From contig NZ_CP022222.1 in the NCBI RefSeq assembly GCF_009930815.1, positions 2,150,501 through 2,214,500 on the forward strand: a stretch of DNA of 64,000 nt. The letters run 5' to 3'. Positions 29,529 to 38,359 of the stretch are shown here, piece by piece. Below the pieces are notes generated by a model that saw only the letters and a list, made by a program, of their open reading frames with translations, made no database searches and was not told the origin of the DNA. The position numbers and the translations under genes were made by a program. Each line of letters begins with the position of its first letter. The first letter of the stretch is position 1. The DNA is from Bradyrhizobium sp. CCBAU 051011. Its GTDB lineage: Bacteria > Pseudomonadota > Alphaproteobacteria > Rhizobiales > Xanthobacteraceae.

Positions 29529-30914
29529 TCACTCCCTCACGCGCATCAGCAGCGCGAGACCTGCGACGAAGAACACCACCAGCAGCGCCATGCCCGCTTT
29601 CTGGCTGGCGGTTACGGCCGTGATCACACCGATCAGGAGCGGGCCGATGAACGACGTCACCTTGCCGGTCAGCGCGAACAGTCCAAAGTACTGCGCGATG
29701 CGGTCCTTTGGCGCGAGACGGATCAGCAGCGTGCGCGACGCCGCCTGCAGCGGGCCGCCGGCGGCGCCGATCAGACATCCCAGCACCAGATAGGCGCGCT
29801 CGGCGGCGCCGGAGAACAGCGCGCCGCCCGGGGCTGGCGGCGCGACCTTCACGAAAAGAATCGAATTCTTGTCGACCAGCAGGATGGCGGCAAGCGCGAA
29901 AAGCAGGATCAGCAGGCTGCCGGCAATGACGCGCTTGGGGCCCAGCCTGTCGTCGAGCTTGCCGCCGAGCCACGCGCCGAAGGTGCCGGCGATGGCCAGC
30001 AGAATTCCAAACGTCCCGATCTGGATCGTATGCCAGCCGAACGTGCCGGCTGCATAAATGCCGCCGAAGGCGAACAGCGACACCAGCCCGTCGCTATAGA
30101 TCATGTTGGCGAGCAGGAATGTCGCCATCGATCGCTGCTTCGGCAATTCGCCGAGCGTCCGCTTCAGCCCGCTCAAGCCTTCGCGCACTGCGTCGCGGAT
30201 TGGGCGCCTGGCCGGATAATCCGGCGTGAACAGGAACATCGGCGTCACGAAGATGACGAACCAGATGCCGGTCAGTGGGCCCGTGATGCGATCGCCCTGA
30301 TGGGATACGGGATCGAGACCGAACAGCGGCGTCAGTCCGAACAGGGTGCGGCGCGTTTCGGGGCTGGCAGCAAGAAAACCGAGCACCAGGATGAGGCTGA
30401 GAATGCCGCCGACATAGCCGGTCGCCCAGCCAGTGCCGGACAACCGTCCGATTCGATCGGGCGGCACCAGCGTCGGCATCATCGCATTGTTGAAGACAGT
30501 GGCGAATTCGACGCCCACGGTTGCGATCGCATAGACCAGCAAGAGTGGTGGGATGACGCTCGCATCACTTGGCTTTCCGAACCACATCAGGCAGGAGCCG
30601 ATCACCAGCAGCGCGCCGAATCCGGCGATCCATGGCTTGCGGCGGCCGCTGGCATCGGCGATGGCGCCCAGTACCGGCGACAACAGTGCGATCATCAGAC
30701 CGGCGGCTGCGGTAGCAAATCCCCACAGCGCCTGCCCCTGCGCCGGATCGGCCGCGACGAAGTTCGCGAAATAGGGCGCGAACACAAAGGTGGTGATCAG
30801 CGTGAAATAGGGCTGGGCCGCCCAGTCGAAGAAAATCCAGCTCACGACGGCGGCGCGGCCCGGATATTCCTGCGCAATTTTGCCGCCAGTTGCCTCGGAA
30901 GCGATCACCGCCAT
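29529..30914 (-). CDS. MFS transporter, Atg22/UMF1 type
   Basis: This 461-residue inner-membrane protein has about 12 helices. It resembles the UMF1/Atg22-like branch of the MFS: WIFFDWAAQPYFTLITTFVF at the start, LSPVLGAIADASGRRKPWI (the loop 2-3 motif), GRLSGTGWATGYVGG, and GGKLDDRLGPKRVI in the second half. ATG 30914 has AAGGA 10 bases upstream; longer in-frame starts at 30971 and 31013 lack sites. It is divergent from gamma-glutamyltranspeptidase, so export or uptake of amino acids or peptides is conceivable, but no substrate is established. Confidence 0.85.
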   Translation of the reverse strand: MAVIASEATGGKIAQEYPGRAAVVSWIFFDWAAQPYFTLITTFVFAPYFANFVAADPAQGQALWGFATAAAGLMIALLSPVLGAIADASGRRKPWIAGFGALLVIGSCLMWFGKPSDASVIPPLLLVYAIATVGVEFATVFNNAMMPTLVPPDRIGRLSGTGWATGYVGGILSLILVLGFLAASPETRRTLFGLTPLFGLDPVSHQGDRITGPLTGIWFVIFVTPMFLFTPDYPARRPIRDAVREGLSGLKRTLGELPKQRSMATFLLANMIYSDGLVSLFAFGGIYAAGTFGWHTIQIGTFGILLAIAGTFGAWLGGKLDDRLGPKRVIAGSLLILLFALAAILLVDKNSILFVKVAPPAPGGALFSGAAERAYLVLGCLIGAAGGPLQAASRTLLIRLAPKDRIAQYFGLFALTGKVTSFIGPLLIGVITAVTASQKAGMALLVVFFVAGLALLMRVRE

Positions 30915-31043
30915 GCCGGATATTTCCTTCAAACTCACGTGAAGCGTTCTGCCCGTCGAATTCGATCCCATATAGCATGCGTCACCGACGCTTTGGGTGT
31001 TGCCGGGCGTCACACGGGGCTTCCTAACTGCGGCGGATTTTCG

Positions 31044-32786
31044 ATGACGGTCTTTTCAATCCGGTGGCGTCGCGTAGCTGCCACATTCATCCTTGCGTTT
31101 GCCTGCGGAACGGCGGCCTTTGCGCAGGAACGCCGCGCTTACGCCCCTCCCGATCTCACATCCGTTCGCGCCGTTACATCCGAGCACGGCATGGTGGTGG
31201 CGCAGGAGAGGCTTGCCGCGCAAGTCGGCGCCGACATCCTGAAGCAGGGCGGCAACGCGATCGACGCCGCGGTCGCCACCGGCTTTGCGCTTGCCGTCAC
31301 CTATCCGCGCGCCGGAAACATCGGCGGCGGCGGCTTCATGGTGATCCATTCGGCCGGACGGAATGAAGACGCAGCTATCGATTATCGCGAGACCGCACCC
31401 GGTGCGACCACCCCAGACATTTTCCTCGGACCAGACGGCAAACCCGATACCGACAAATCACGCAATTCGGCGCTCGGCATCGGCGTGCCCGGCACGGTTG
31501 CCGGATTGGCATTGGCGCTCGAGAAATACGGCTCGGGCCGCTTCACGCTCGCGCAAATTCTCAAGCCCGCCATCGAACTGGCGCGCGACGGTTTCCTGGT
31601 CACCGACGACACGGCCGATACGCTGCCGGACATGTATCGCCGGATGGCGCGCTGGCCGGATTCGGCCAGGACATTCTCCCGCAGCGATGGCACGGCGCTG
31701 CGGGAGGGCGACCGGCTGATCCAGGCCGAACTCGCAGCAACGCTGTCGGCGATCGCCGAGCAAGGGCCGCGCGGCTTCTATCAGGGACCCGTCGCCGAAA
31801 AACTGGCGAAGGCCGTCCGCGATGCCGGCGGCATCATGACGGTGGACGATCTCAAATCCTACGAGGCGGTGGTACGCAGCCCCGTGCGCGGCAGCTATCG
31901 CGGTTACGACATCGTGTCGATGCCGCTGCCGTCCTCGGGCGGCACCGTGCTCTTGGAGACGCTGAACATTCTCGAAGGGTTTCCGATGCCGGACATGAAG
32001 CAGGGCTCCGCGCCTTCGCTGCATGTCATGATCGAGGCCATGAAGAGGGCCTACGCCGACCGCGCGCGCTATCTCGGCGATCCCGCCTTCGTCAACGCGC
32101 CGGCGGATCTTCTGATCAGCAAGGACTACGCCGCGAAACTGCGCGACGGCATCGACCTTGCGCGCGCAACGCCGGCCGAAGCGCTGGCTGTGAAATCGCC
32201 GCGCGAGGGCAGCAACACCACGCATTATTCGGTGGTCGATACCAGCGGCAATGCGGTCAGCAATACCTACACCCTGAATTTTTCCTATGGCGTCGGACTG
32301 GTCGCCGATGGCACCGGCGTGCTGCTCAACAATGAACTCGATGATTTCACCGCGGCGCCCGGCGCATCGAATGCGTTCGGGCTGGTGGGATTCGAGGCCA
32401 ATCTGCCCGGCCCCGGAAAGCGACCGCTGTCGTCGATGTCGCCGACCATCGTGCTGAAGGATGGCAAGCCGGTGCTGGTGACGGGCTCGCCGGGCGGCAG
32501 CCGCATCATTTCGGCCGTGCTGCAGGTCGTGGTCGACGTGCTCGACTACAAGATGGACGTCGCCGCCGCCGTAGCAGCTCCCCGTCTCCATCACCAATGG
32601 ATGCCGGACGTGGTGCGCGTGGAACAGGGCTTTCCGCAGGAAACGCTGGATGCGTTAAGGGAGAAGGGCCACCATGTGATCGAGCCGCTCGGCCAGACCT
32701 CGGCCAATTCCATCACCGTCACGCCCAACGGCCTGCTCGGCGCACCCGACCCGCGCACGCGAGGCGCGGCGGCGGTAGGACAGTAA
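31044..32786 (+). CDS. ggt: Gamma-glutamyltranspeptidase
   Basis: This periplasmic Ntn-hydrolase cleaves or transfers the gamma-glutamyl group of glutathione and related peptides. Residues 1-28 form a Sec signal (ending AAFAQE). The precursor is cut autocatalytically before T392 in NTTHYSVVD, giving large and small subunits. Other motifs are GGNAIDAAVATGFAL, GNIGGGGFMVIH, GIDYRET-like AIDYRETAP, and GSPGGSRIIS in the small subunit. The frame is open far upstream of 31044, antisense to the MFS gene, but the signal peptide fixes this start. An SDR and a serine hydrolase follow closely. Confidence 0.93.
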   Translation: MTVFSIRWRRVAATFILAFACGTAAFAQERRAYAPPDLTSVRAVTSEHGMVVAQERLAAQVGADILKQGGNAIDAAVATGFALAVTYPRAGNIGGGGFMVIHSAGRNEDAAIDYRETAPGATTPDIFLGPDGKPDTDKSRNSALGIGVPGTVAGLALALEKYGSGRFTLAQILKPAIELARDGFLVTDDTADTLPDMYRRMARWPDSARTFSRSDGTALREGDRLIQAELAATLSAIAEQGPRGFYQGPVAEKLAKAVRDAGGIMTVDDLKSYEAVVRSPVRGSYRGYDIVSMPLPSSGGTVLLETLNILEGFPMPDMKQGSAPSLHVMIEAMKRAYADRARYLGDPAFVNAPADLLISKDYAAKLRDGIDLARATPAEALAVKSPREGSNTTHYSVVDTSGNAVSNTYTLNFSYGVGLVADGTGVLLNNELDDFTAAPGASNAFGLVGFEANLPGPGKRPLSSMSPTIVLKDGKPVLVTGSPGGSRIISAVLQVVVDVLDYKMDVAAAVAAPRLHHQWMPDVVRVEQGFPQETLDALREKGHHVIEPLGQTSANSITVTPNGLLGAPDPRTRGAAAVGQ

Positions 32787-32819
32787 CGTAGCACTGCATC
32801 CTTCAAAGGAGAGTTTCAG

Positions 32820-33716
32820 ATGACATCTCTCAAGGGCAAGACGCTGTTCATCTCGGGCGCCAGCCGCGGCATCGGTCTGGCGATTGCGCTCCGCGCCGCG
32901 CGTGACGGCGCCAATGTCGCGATTGCGGCGAAGACTGCGGAGCCGCACCCGAAACTCAAGGGCACCATCTATACCGCCGCGGAAGAAATTCGTGCCGCCG
33001 GCGGCAAGGCGCTGCCGGTGCTGTGCGACATCCGCGACGAGACACAGGTAATGGCGGCGATCGAGCAGACCGTCGCCGAATTCGGCGGCATCGATATCTG
33101 CGTCAACAATGCCAGCGCCATCAGCCTCACCAACTCGCAGGGAACCGACATGAAGCGGTTCGACCTCATGATGGGCATCAACACCCGCGGCACCTTCATG
33201 GTGTCGAAATATTGCATCCCGCATCTGAAGAAGGCCGCCAACCCGCATATCCTCATGCTGTCGCCGCCGCTCGACATGAAGACCAAATGGTTCGAGCATT
33301 CCACCGCCTACACCATGGCGAAGTTCGGCATGAGCATGTGCGTGCTGGGATTGTCAGGCGAACTGAAATCCGCCGGCGTTGCGGTCAACGCACTGTGGCC
33401 ACGCACCACCATCGCCACCGCTGCCGTCGGCAACCTGCTCGGCGGCGAGGCGATGATGCGCGCCAGCCGGACGCCCGAAATCATGGGCGATGCCGCGCAC
33501 GCCATCCTGACCAAACCGTCGCGCGAGTTCACCGGGCAGTTCTGCATCGACGACAAGGTGCTCTATGCCGCCGGCGTCAGGGATTTCGAGCCCTACCGCG
33601 TCGATCGCTCGGTGCCGCTGATGTCGGACTTCTTCGTCCCCGACGACGACCTGCCACCGCCCGGCGTCACCGTGCAGGCGCTGCCTTCGGTGGGCGCGGC
33701 GCAAACGTCGCGCTAG
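32820..33716 (+). CDS. Short-chain dehydrogenase, HSDL2-like
   Basis: This 298-residue NAD(P)-dependent oxidoreductase begins behind AAAGGAG. The nucleotide loop is SGASRGIGLAIALRA, NNASAIS is the structural motif, and the catalytic pair is Y164 and K168 in AYTMAKFGMSM. The strand ILMLSPPLDMKTKWF is characteristic of the hydroxysteroid dehydrogenase-like 2 subgroup (without the SCP2 tail). Bacterial members are often linked to acyl-CoA or lipid metabolism. It lies 33 bases after ggt, so co-transcription is likely. Confidence 0.87.
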   Translation: MTSLKGKTLFISGASRGIGLAIALRAARDGANVAIAAKTAEPHPKLKGTIYTAAEEIRAAGGKALPVLCDIRDETQVMAAIEQTVAEFGGIDICVNNASAISLTNSQGTDMKRFDLMMGINTRGTFMVSKYCIPHLKKAANPHILMLSPPLDMKTKWFEHSTAYTMAKFGMSMCVLGLSGELKSAGVAVNALWPRTTIATAAVGNLLGGEAMMRASRTPEIMGDAAHAILTKPSREFTGQFCIDDKVLYAAGVRDFEPYRVDRSVPLMSDFFVPDDDLPPPGVTVQALPSVGAAQTSR

Positions 33717-33737
33717 AGACCACGGAGCATGTGAACG

Positions 33738-35120
33738 TTGCGAAAGTGGATTGCCATCGCCCTCGCCGTCCTGGTCGCCACGCTGGCGGGCGCGAGCGTC
33801 TACTTCCGGCCCGATCGCGCCATCCGCGTCGCGACCGGCTATGTCGCCCATAACATCTGCTCGAAGACCTTCGTCTCGGGGCTCGATCCACAGACGGTAT
33901 TCGCGGAGGTTTCGGAACGCGCCGGAATACGGCGGCTGCGCCACGCGCTCCGCTTCGCGCTCGACCGTGGCGCGGGGACTGTCGACGCCTCGACGCTCGG
34001 ACTATTTCGTAGCCGCGCGGCCTTTCACGACGGGCTCGGCTGCGTCGATCAGCATGGAGCAAAAGAGCCTTATCTGCTGAAGAGCGACGTCGAGGCGCTG
34101 AAGGCGAAGACGCCGCCGGCGCTTCCCGAGATCGCCGGCCCCGCTGTGGTCGAACCGGCGGACCCGGCGCTGAAGGCGGCGCTCGATCACGCCTTCGAGG
34201 AGCCGGCCGCGCCGCCGTTCCGCAGAACCAAGGCGGTGGTCGTGGTGCACGACGGCAAGGTGATTGCCGAACGCTACGCTCCCGGTATCGGCGTCGAGAC
34301 GCCGTTGCTCGGCTTCTCCATGACCAAGTCGGTGATCAACGCGCTGATCGGCATCTTGACGCAGCAAGGTCTTGTCACGCCCTCGATGCCCGCGCCGATA
34401 CCGGAATGGCGCGGCGCCGGCGATCCCAGGCGCGAGATCGAGGTCGAGCATCTCATGCGCATGACCAGCGGCCTCGACCTCGACGAAAGCAATTCCGGCT
34501 TCGATCCGTCCAGCCGGATGTACCTGCAGGACGACACGGCTGCCTATGCGGTGAACACGAAGATGATCGCGCCGATCGGCACGCGATGGGCGTACTCGAG
34601 TCCGACCACGCAGATCCTGGCGCGCATCGTTCGCGACGCCGTCGGCGGACCGGAACAGACGCTGGCGTTTGCGTGGCGCGAACTGTTCAACCCGCTCGGC
34701 ATGCGCAATGTTACGCTTGAGTTCGACGGCGTCGGCACGTTGCAAGGCTCGACCTACATGCTGGCGAGCGCGCGGGACTGGGCGAAGTTCGGCCTGCTCT
34801 ACCTCAATGACGGCGTCGCCGGCGAAAAGCGCATCCTGCATCCGGACTGGGTCGATTCTTGCGCGGCTGCGACGCTTCATACCGATTACGCCGCCGGCTT
34901 CTGGACCAATCGCAGCGAGCACCCCAACGCAAAAGGCCGCGTGCTGTTAGGCATCCCGCGCGATGCCTTCTTTGCCTCAGGCGACCTCGGCCAGCGCATC
35001 ATCATCGTGCCGTCGCAGCGCCTTGTCGTGGCGCGGCTCGGCGACAGCGTCGATCCGACCGGCGATATCAGAGGCGTTGCGAGGCTGGTGAAGGAAGTGA
35101 TCGCGGCGGTGCAGCCTTGA
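33738..35120 (+). CDS. Beta-lactamase-fold serine hydrolase
   Basis: This 460-residue protein has an N-terminal hydrophobic anchor (residues 5-22) and a penicillin-binding/class C beta-lactamase-like domain. The SxxK motif is S194-M-T-K197 in FSMTKS. The Tyr motif is YSSPTTQI, and the third box is FASGDLGQRI instead of HTG/KTG, as in esterase/6-aminohexanoate-hydrolase-like members. TTG 33738 is used since no ATG precedes the hydrophobic segment; GGAG lies 11 bases upstream. It probably acts in the periplasm as an esterase or amidase. Confidence 0.82.
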   Translation: MRKWIAIALAVLVATLAGASVYFRPDRAIRVATGYVAHNICSKTFVSGLDPQTVFAEVSERAGIRRLRHALRFALDRGAGTVDASTLGLFRSRAAFHDGLGCVDQHGAKEPYLLKSDVEALKAKTPPALPEIAGPAVVEPADPALKAALDHAFEEPAAPPFRRTKAVVVVHDGKVIAERYAPGIGVETPLLGFSMTKSVINALIGILTQQGLVTPSMPAPIPEWRGAGDPRREIEVEHLMRMTSGLDLDESNSGFDPSSRMYLQDDTAAYAVNTKMIAPIGTRWAYSSPTTQILARIVRDAVGGPEQTLAFAWRELFNPLGMRNVTLEFDGVGTLQGSTYMLASARDWAKFGLLYLNDGVAGEKRILHPDWVDSCAAATLHTDYAAGFWTNRSEHPNAKGRVLLGIPRDAFFASGDLGQRIIIVPSQRLVVARLGDSVDPTGDIRGVARLVKEVIAAVQP

Positions 35121-35125
35121 GTCGG

Positions 35126-35791
35126 CTACCGCCCAATCACATACGGCCCGCCCTTTTCCAGCGCACGCGCATAGGCCGGGCGGGCATGAATCCGTTCGAG
35201 GAACGCCATCGCCTTGGGATGGCCCTGCTCCAGTCCGCCGCGCGCCGCGGCGGCTTCGAGCGGAAAGCTCATCTGGATGTCCGCGCCCGAAAATTCATTG
35301 CCGGCGAACCATTCGCTTTTTCCCAGCTCGCCCTCCCAGTAGTCCATGTGCTGCTTGAGCTGCGGATTGACCAGCGTGGTCAACGCCGTGTTGGAGACCT
35401 TGCGCACCAGCGGCCGCAGCAAGGCCGGCGCGCGCTTTGGCATCAAGGTGAACAGCAGCTTCAACAGCAGCGGCGACATCGCCGAGCCTTCCGCATAGTG
35501 CAGCCAATAGGTGTAGCGCAGCCGTTCCGGCGTGTTCGGCGGCGGGATCAGACGGCCGTTGCCATAAGTGCCGATGATGTATTCGCAGATCGCGCCGGAC
35601 TCGGCGATCGTATTGCCGTTGTCGGTGATGACGGGCGATTTGCCGAGCGGATGAATGGCGCGCAGTTCCTTGGGGGCGCGCATGTCCGGCTGGCGCTGAT
35701 AGCGAACAATCTCGTAGGGAACACCGAGCTCTTCGAGCAGCCAGAGCACGCGCTGGGAGCGAGAGTTGTTGAGATGATGAACCGTCAGCAT
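35126..35791 (-). CDS. Glutathione S-transferase
   Basis: This 221-residue cytoplasmic GST has an N-terminal thioredoxin-like domain (MLTVHHLNNSRSQRVLWLLE) with HPLGKSPVITDNG and the glutathione-binding ESGAICEYI, and an all-helical C-terminal domain with SGADIQMSFPLEA. The N-terminal Ser of NSRSQR is the probable catalytic residue (beta/bacterial GstB-like class). The start at 35791 follows AGGGGAG. It is divergent from the DUF2239 gene, and both share the intergenic operator region at 35868-35916. Confidence 0.9.
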   Translation of the reverse strand: MLTVHHLNNSRSQRVLWLLEELGVPYEIVRYQRQPDMRAPKELRAIHPLGKSPVITDNGNTIAESGAICEYIIGTYGNGRLIPPPNTPERLRYTYWLHYAEGSAMSPLLLKLLFTLMPKRAPALLRPLVRKVSNTALTTLVNPQLKQHMDYWEGELGKSEWFAGNEFSGADIQMSFPLEAAAARGGLEQGHPKAMAFLERIHARPAYARALEKGGPYVIGR

Positions 35792-35867
35792 TGGCGCTCC
35801 CCTAAAGTTGGCGTCGCGTTGGTGCCAGCCGGGGGACAGAAAGTCGAGACGGCCTTAGGCGAAGCGG

Positions 35868-35916
35868 TATATTTACCCGGGTGATATTGACAGCATAATT
35901 TATCCGGGTAAATATA
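35868..35916. promoter_or_regulatory. Paired CCCGGG-centred operators in the GST / DUF2239 intergenic region
   Basis: TATATTTACCCGG (35868-35880) and CCGGGTAAATATA (35904-35916) are a perfect 13-bp inverted repeat. Each arm is also the heart of its own palindrome: TTTACCC|GGGTGAT and TTTATCC|GGGTAAA, with centres 27 bp apart. The sites flank and overlap a strong promoter, as expected for a repressor. Confidence 0.7.
35887..35914 (+). promoter_or_regulatory. Sigma-70 type promoter for the DUF2239 gene
   Basis: TTGACA at 35887-35892 and TAAATA at 35909-35914 are spaced by 16 bp. The right-hand operator covers the -10 box and the left-hand operator lies just upstream of the -35 box. Confidence 0.65.
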
Positions 35917-35944
35917 GACTAGCGAAAATCCGGAAGTCCCTCGA

Positions 35945-36550
35945 ATGCCCGACAAGATCCGCCCCCAATTCACCGCCTTCATCGGCCCGCAGCGCCTGGC
36001 GACGGGCCCGCTGGCCGAGGTCGCGCTGGCAGTGATGCAGGCTTCCCGCAGGCCCGCCGCGCCGCCGATCATCATATTCAGCGATGCCACCGGCCAACCG
36101 ATCGATCTCGACCTTCGCGGCACCGAACGCGACGTCATTGCGCGCCTGCCGCAGTCGCCGCCCGATCCGGAATCCGCGACCGATGAGTCGGCGGAGGCGC
36201 CGCGCGGGCGCGGACGGCCCAAGCTCGGCGTCGTCGCGCGCGAGGTGACGCTGTTGCCGCGCCATTGGGAATGGCTGGGAGCGCAGCCGGGCGGGGCGTC
36301 CGTGGCGTTGCGCAAACTCGTGGAAGAAGCGCGCCGCGCCAATGGCGATCTCGATCGCGCGCGTGCGGCCAGGGACGCCGCCTATCGCTTCATGTCCGTG
36401 ATGGCCGGCAATCTCGCGGGCTTCGAGGAAGCGTCGCGGGCGCTGTTCGCCGACGACCGGCGGCGATTCGTCGGTCTCGTCGCCGGCTGGCCCGACGATA
36501 TCCGCGATCACGTCGTCAAGCTCGCCTTCAGCGATCGCGCCGAACCGTAG
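35945..36550 (+). CDS. DUF2239-family protein, predicted ribbon-helix-helix DNA-binding protein
   Basis: This 201-residue protein belongs to DUF2239, whose function is undescribed as far as I know. Residues 1-65 form a small alpha/beta domain (TAFIGPQRLATGPLAEVALAV, IIIFSDATGQPIDLDLRG). Residues 87-95 (RGRGRPKLGV) resemble an AT-hook. Residues 99-132 read as strand-helix-helix (REVTLLPRHWEWLGAQ, then ASVALRKLVEEARRA), the pattern of MetJ/Arc-type DNA-binding dimers. Residues 140-195 are helical. ATG 35945 follows GGAAG. The promoter region carries paired palindromes overlapping a sigma-70 promoter, so autoregulation is likely; this is inference. Confidence 0.82.
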   Translation: MPDKIRPQFTAFIGPQRLATGPLAEVALAVMQASRRPAAPPIIIFSDATGQPIDLDLRGTERDVIARLPQSPPDPESATDESAEAPRGRGRPKLGVVAREVTLLPRHWEWLGAQPGGASVALRKLVEEARRANGDLDRARAARDAAYRFMSVMAGNLAGFEEASRALFADDRRRFVGLVAGWPDDIRDHVVKLAFSDRAEP

Positions 36551-36589
36551 GAGCGATCGGTGACGCGGGGCGACCGCGCTTTTCACAGT

Positions 36590-36603
36590 ATTACGATCGT
36601 AAT
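36590..36603. promoter_or_regulatory. 14-bp perfect palindrome upstream of the isomerase gene
   Basis: ATTACGATCGTAAT is a perfect palindrome 64 bases before the GTG start at 36667. It has the size and symmetry of a TetR/AcrR-family operator. No matching regulator gene is adjacent. Confidence 0.5.
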
Positions 36604-36666
36604 GATACCGGTGGACGCGCTACCTGCCTTGCGCCACAATGCGCCAAAACAATCAGGGAGACTGCC

Positions 36667-37272
36667 GTGAGCTCAAACCCGCAATTCCTGTTCGACTTCG
36701 GCAGCCCCAACGCCTTCCTCAGCCACGAAGCGATCCCGGCGATCGAACAACGCACCGGCGTGAAGTTCGAATATGTGCCGGTCCTGCTCGGCGGCATCTT
36801 CAAGGCCACCAACAACAGGTCGCCGGCCGAAGCATTCGCCGGCATCAAGAACAAGCGCGAATTCCACGCGCTGGAGACCGAGCGCTTCCTGAAGCGGTTT
36901 GGAGTCAAGCCCTACGTCTGGAACCCGTTCTTCCCGGTCAACACGCTGCATTTGATGCGCGCGGCGATAGCAGCCCAGTTCGAGGGCGTATTCGAAAAGT
37001 ATGTCGAGGCTGCCTTCCATCACATGTGGGTCGAGCCGAAGAAGATGGATGATCCCGAAGTTGCAGCCAAAGCGCTGGCATCGTCTGGGCTCGATGCTGC
37101 AAGGCTATTGACGCGCTCGCAGGACACCGACGTAAAAGCCAAGCTGATCGAGAATACGCAAAACGCGGTCGAGCGCGGCGCGTTCGGCTCGCCGACCTTC
37201 TTCGTCGGCAAGGAAATGTTTTTCGGCAAGGAGCAGCTTCGCGAAGTCGAGGAAATGGTCTCGGGGAAATAG
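36667..37272 (+). CDS. 2-hydroxychromene-2-carboxylate isomerase / DsbA-fold GST kappa-like protein
   Basis: This 201-residue cytoplasmic protein has the thioredoxin-like DsbA fold of the kappa-class GST / HCCA isomerase family. It opens FLFDFGSPNAFLSHEAIP, where the Ser of GSPNAF replaces the redox Cys and activates glutathione. It also has VPVLLGGIFKATNN, NPFFPVNTLHLMRA and GAFGSPTFFVGKEMFFG. GTG 36667 follows AGGGAG. Members isomerise naphthalene-catabolism intermediates or other aromatic compounds; the real substrate here is unknown. A palindromic operator candidate lies upstream. Confidence 0.87.
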   Translation: MSSNPQFLFDFGSPNAFLSHEAIPAIEQRTGVKFEYVPVLLGGIFKATNNRSPAEAFAGIKNKREFHALETERFLKRFGVKPYVWNPFFPVNTLHLMRAAIAAQFEGVFEKYVEAAFHHMWVEPKKMDDPEVAAKALASSGLDAARLLTRSQDTDVKAKLIENTQNAVERGAFGSPTFFVGKEMFFGKEQLREVEEMVSGK

Positions 37273-37311
37273 CCGCCCTGATTCGACTGTTTGGCGAGAA
37301 GTGGTAAAGAA

Positions 37312-37380
37312 GCGAATGGTGATTGGCGAATAACGAATGGTTGGGGTGGAAGTAGCCGATATCTTCTATTCACCATTCGC
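37312..37380. repeat. Intergenic inverted repeat (GCGAATGGTGA type)
   Basis: GCGAATGGTGA (37312-37322) and TCACCATTCGC (37370-37380) are perfect inverses. Inside are GGCGAATAACGAATGG and, just after, CTCGCTATTCGC, further partial copies of the GCGAATA motif. Confidence 0.7.
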
Positions 37381-37430
37381 TACTCGCTATTCGCCCGCCT
37401 CCAAGACCAATAACAAAGGGAAGTTGATCC

Positions 37431-38351
37431 ATGCGTATTCTCGTGGTGGGCGCCGGCGCCATCGGCGGCTATTTCGGCGGCAGGCTGCTGCAGGCCGGGA
37501 ACGATGTCACCTTCCTGGTCCGGCCGAAGCGCGCTTCCGAACTTGCGAGCGCAGGCCTTGTCATCAAGAGCCCGGCCGGCGATGTAACGCTCAAGAATCC
37601 ACCGACGGTGCAGGCCGACAAGCTCGCCGAGCCGTTCGACGTGGTGCTGTTGAGCTGCAAGGCGTTTGACCTCGAAGACGCCATCAAGTCCTTTGCTCCC
37701 GCGGTCGGGCCTAAAACGGCGATCATCCCGCTGCTCAACGGCTTGCTGCACCTCAACGTGCTGGACAAGAAGTTTGGAGCGGAACGCGTGCTGGGCGGCC
37801 TCTGCGCGATCGCGGTGACGCTCAACGAAGCCCGCGAAGTGGTGCAGCTCGCGCCGATGCAGTCGCTCAATTTCGGCGAACGCGATGGCGCAATGTCGGA
37901 GCGGGTGCGCGCGATTGCGAAGGTGTTCGACAGCGGCAAGTTCGGCGCGGCGGCGAGCGAACACATCATGCAGGACATGTGGGAGAAATGGGTTTTCCTG
38001 GCTTCGCTCGCGGCCTCCACCTGTCTGATGCGCACGTCGGTCGGCAACATCCTGGCGGTCGCCGGTGGCAAGGATTTTCTGCTCGGCATGCTCGATGAAT
38101 GCGGCGCGATTGCAAAGGCGTCGGGCTTTGACCCGGCCGGCCCATTCTTCCAGCGCACCGCCGGCTTGCTGACGACCGAGGGGTCGCCGATGACCGCCTC
38201 GATGTTCCGCGACATCAAAGCGGGCCTGCCGGTTGAAGCTGACCACGTGATCGGCGATCTCGTCGCGCGCGCCGACGCTGCCAAGATTCCGGTACCGAAG
38301 CTGCGGATCGCCTACACCCATCTCAAGGCGTATGAGAAGCAGCGCGGCTAG
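37431..38351 (+). CDS. 2-dehydropantoate 2-reductase (PanE/ApbA family)
   Basis: This NADPH-dependent reductase of 2-dehydropantoate in pantothenate synthesis, or a paralogue acting on another 2-oxoacid, has 306 residues. The nucleotide motif is ILVVGAGAIGGYFGG (residues 2-16), followed by LLSCKAFDLEDAI, PLLNGLLHLNVL and the C-terminal domain with WEKWVFLASLAAST (catalytic Lys), and PVEADHVIGDLVARA. Several paralogues are usual in rhizobia, so a panE assignment is not certain. It is a single-gene unit bounded by repeats on both sides. Confidence 0.88.
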   Translation: MRILVVGAGAIGGYFGGRLLQAGNDVTFLVRPKRASELASAGLVIKSPAGDVTLKNPPTVQADKLAEPFDVVLLSCKAFDLEDAIKSFAPAVGPKTAIIPLLNGLLHLNVLDKKFGAERVLGGLCAIAVTLNEAREVVQLAPMQSLNFGERDGAMSERVRAIAKVFDSGKFGAAASEHIMQDMWEKWVFLASLAASTCLMRTSVGNILAVAGGKDFLLGMLDECGAIAKASGFDPAGPFFQRTAGLLTTEGSPMTASMFRDIKAGLPVEADHVIGDLVARADAAKIPVPKLRIAYTHLKAYEKQRG

Positions 38352-38359
38352 TTGGACCC

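Noticed and set aside
29166..31043. Long open frame upstream of and continuous with ggt
   Set aside because: It is antisense to the Atg22-type MFS gene and lacks protein-like sequence; the ggt signal peptide fixes the start at 31044.
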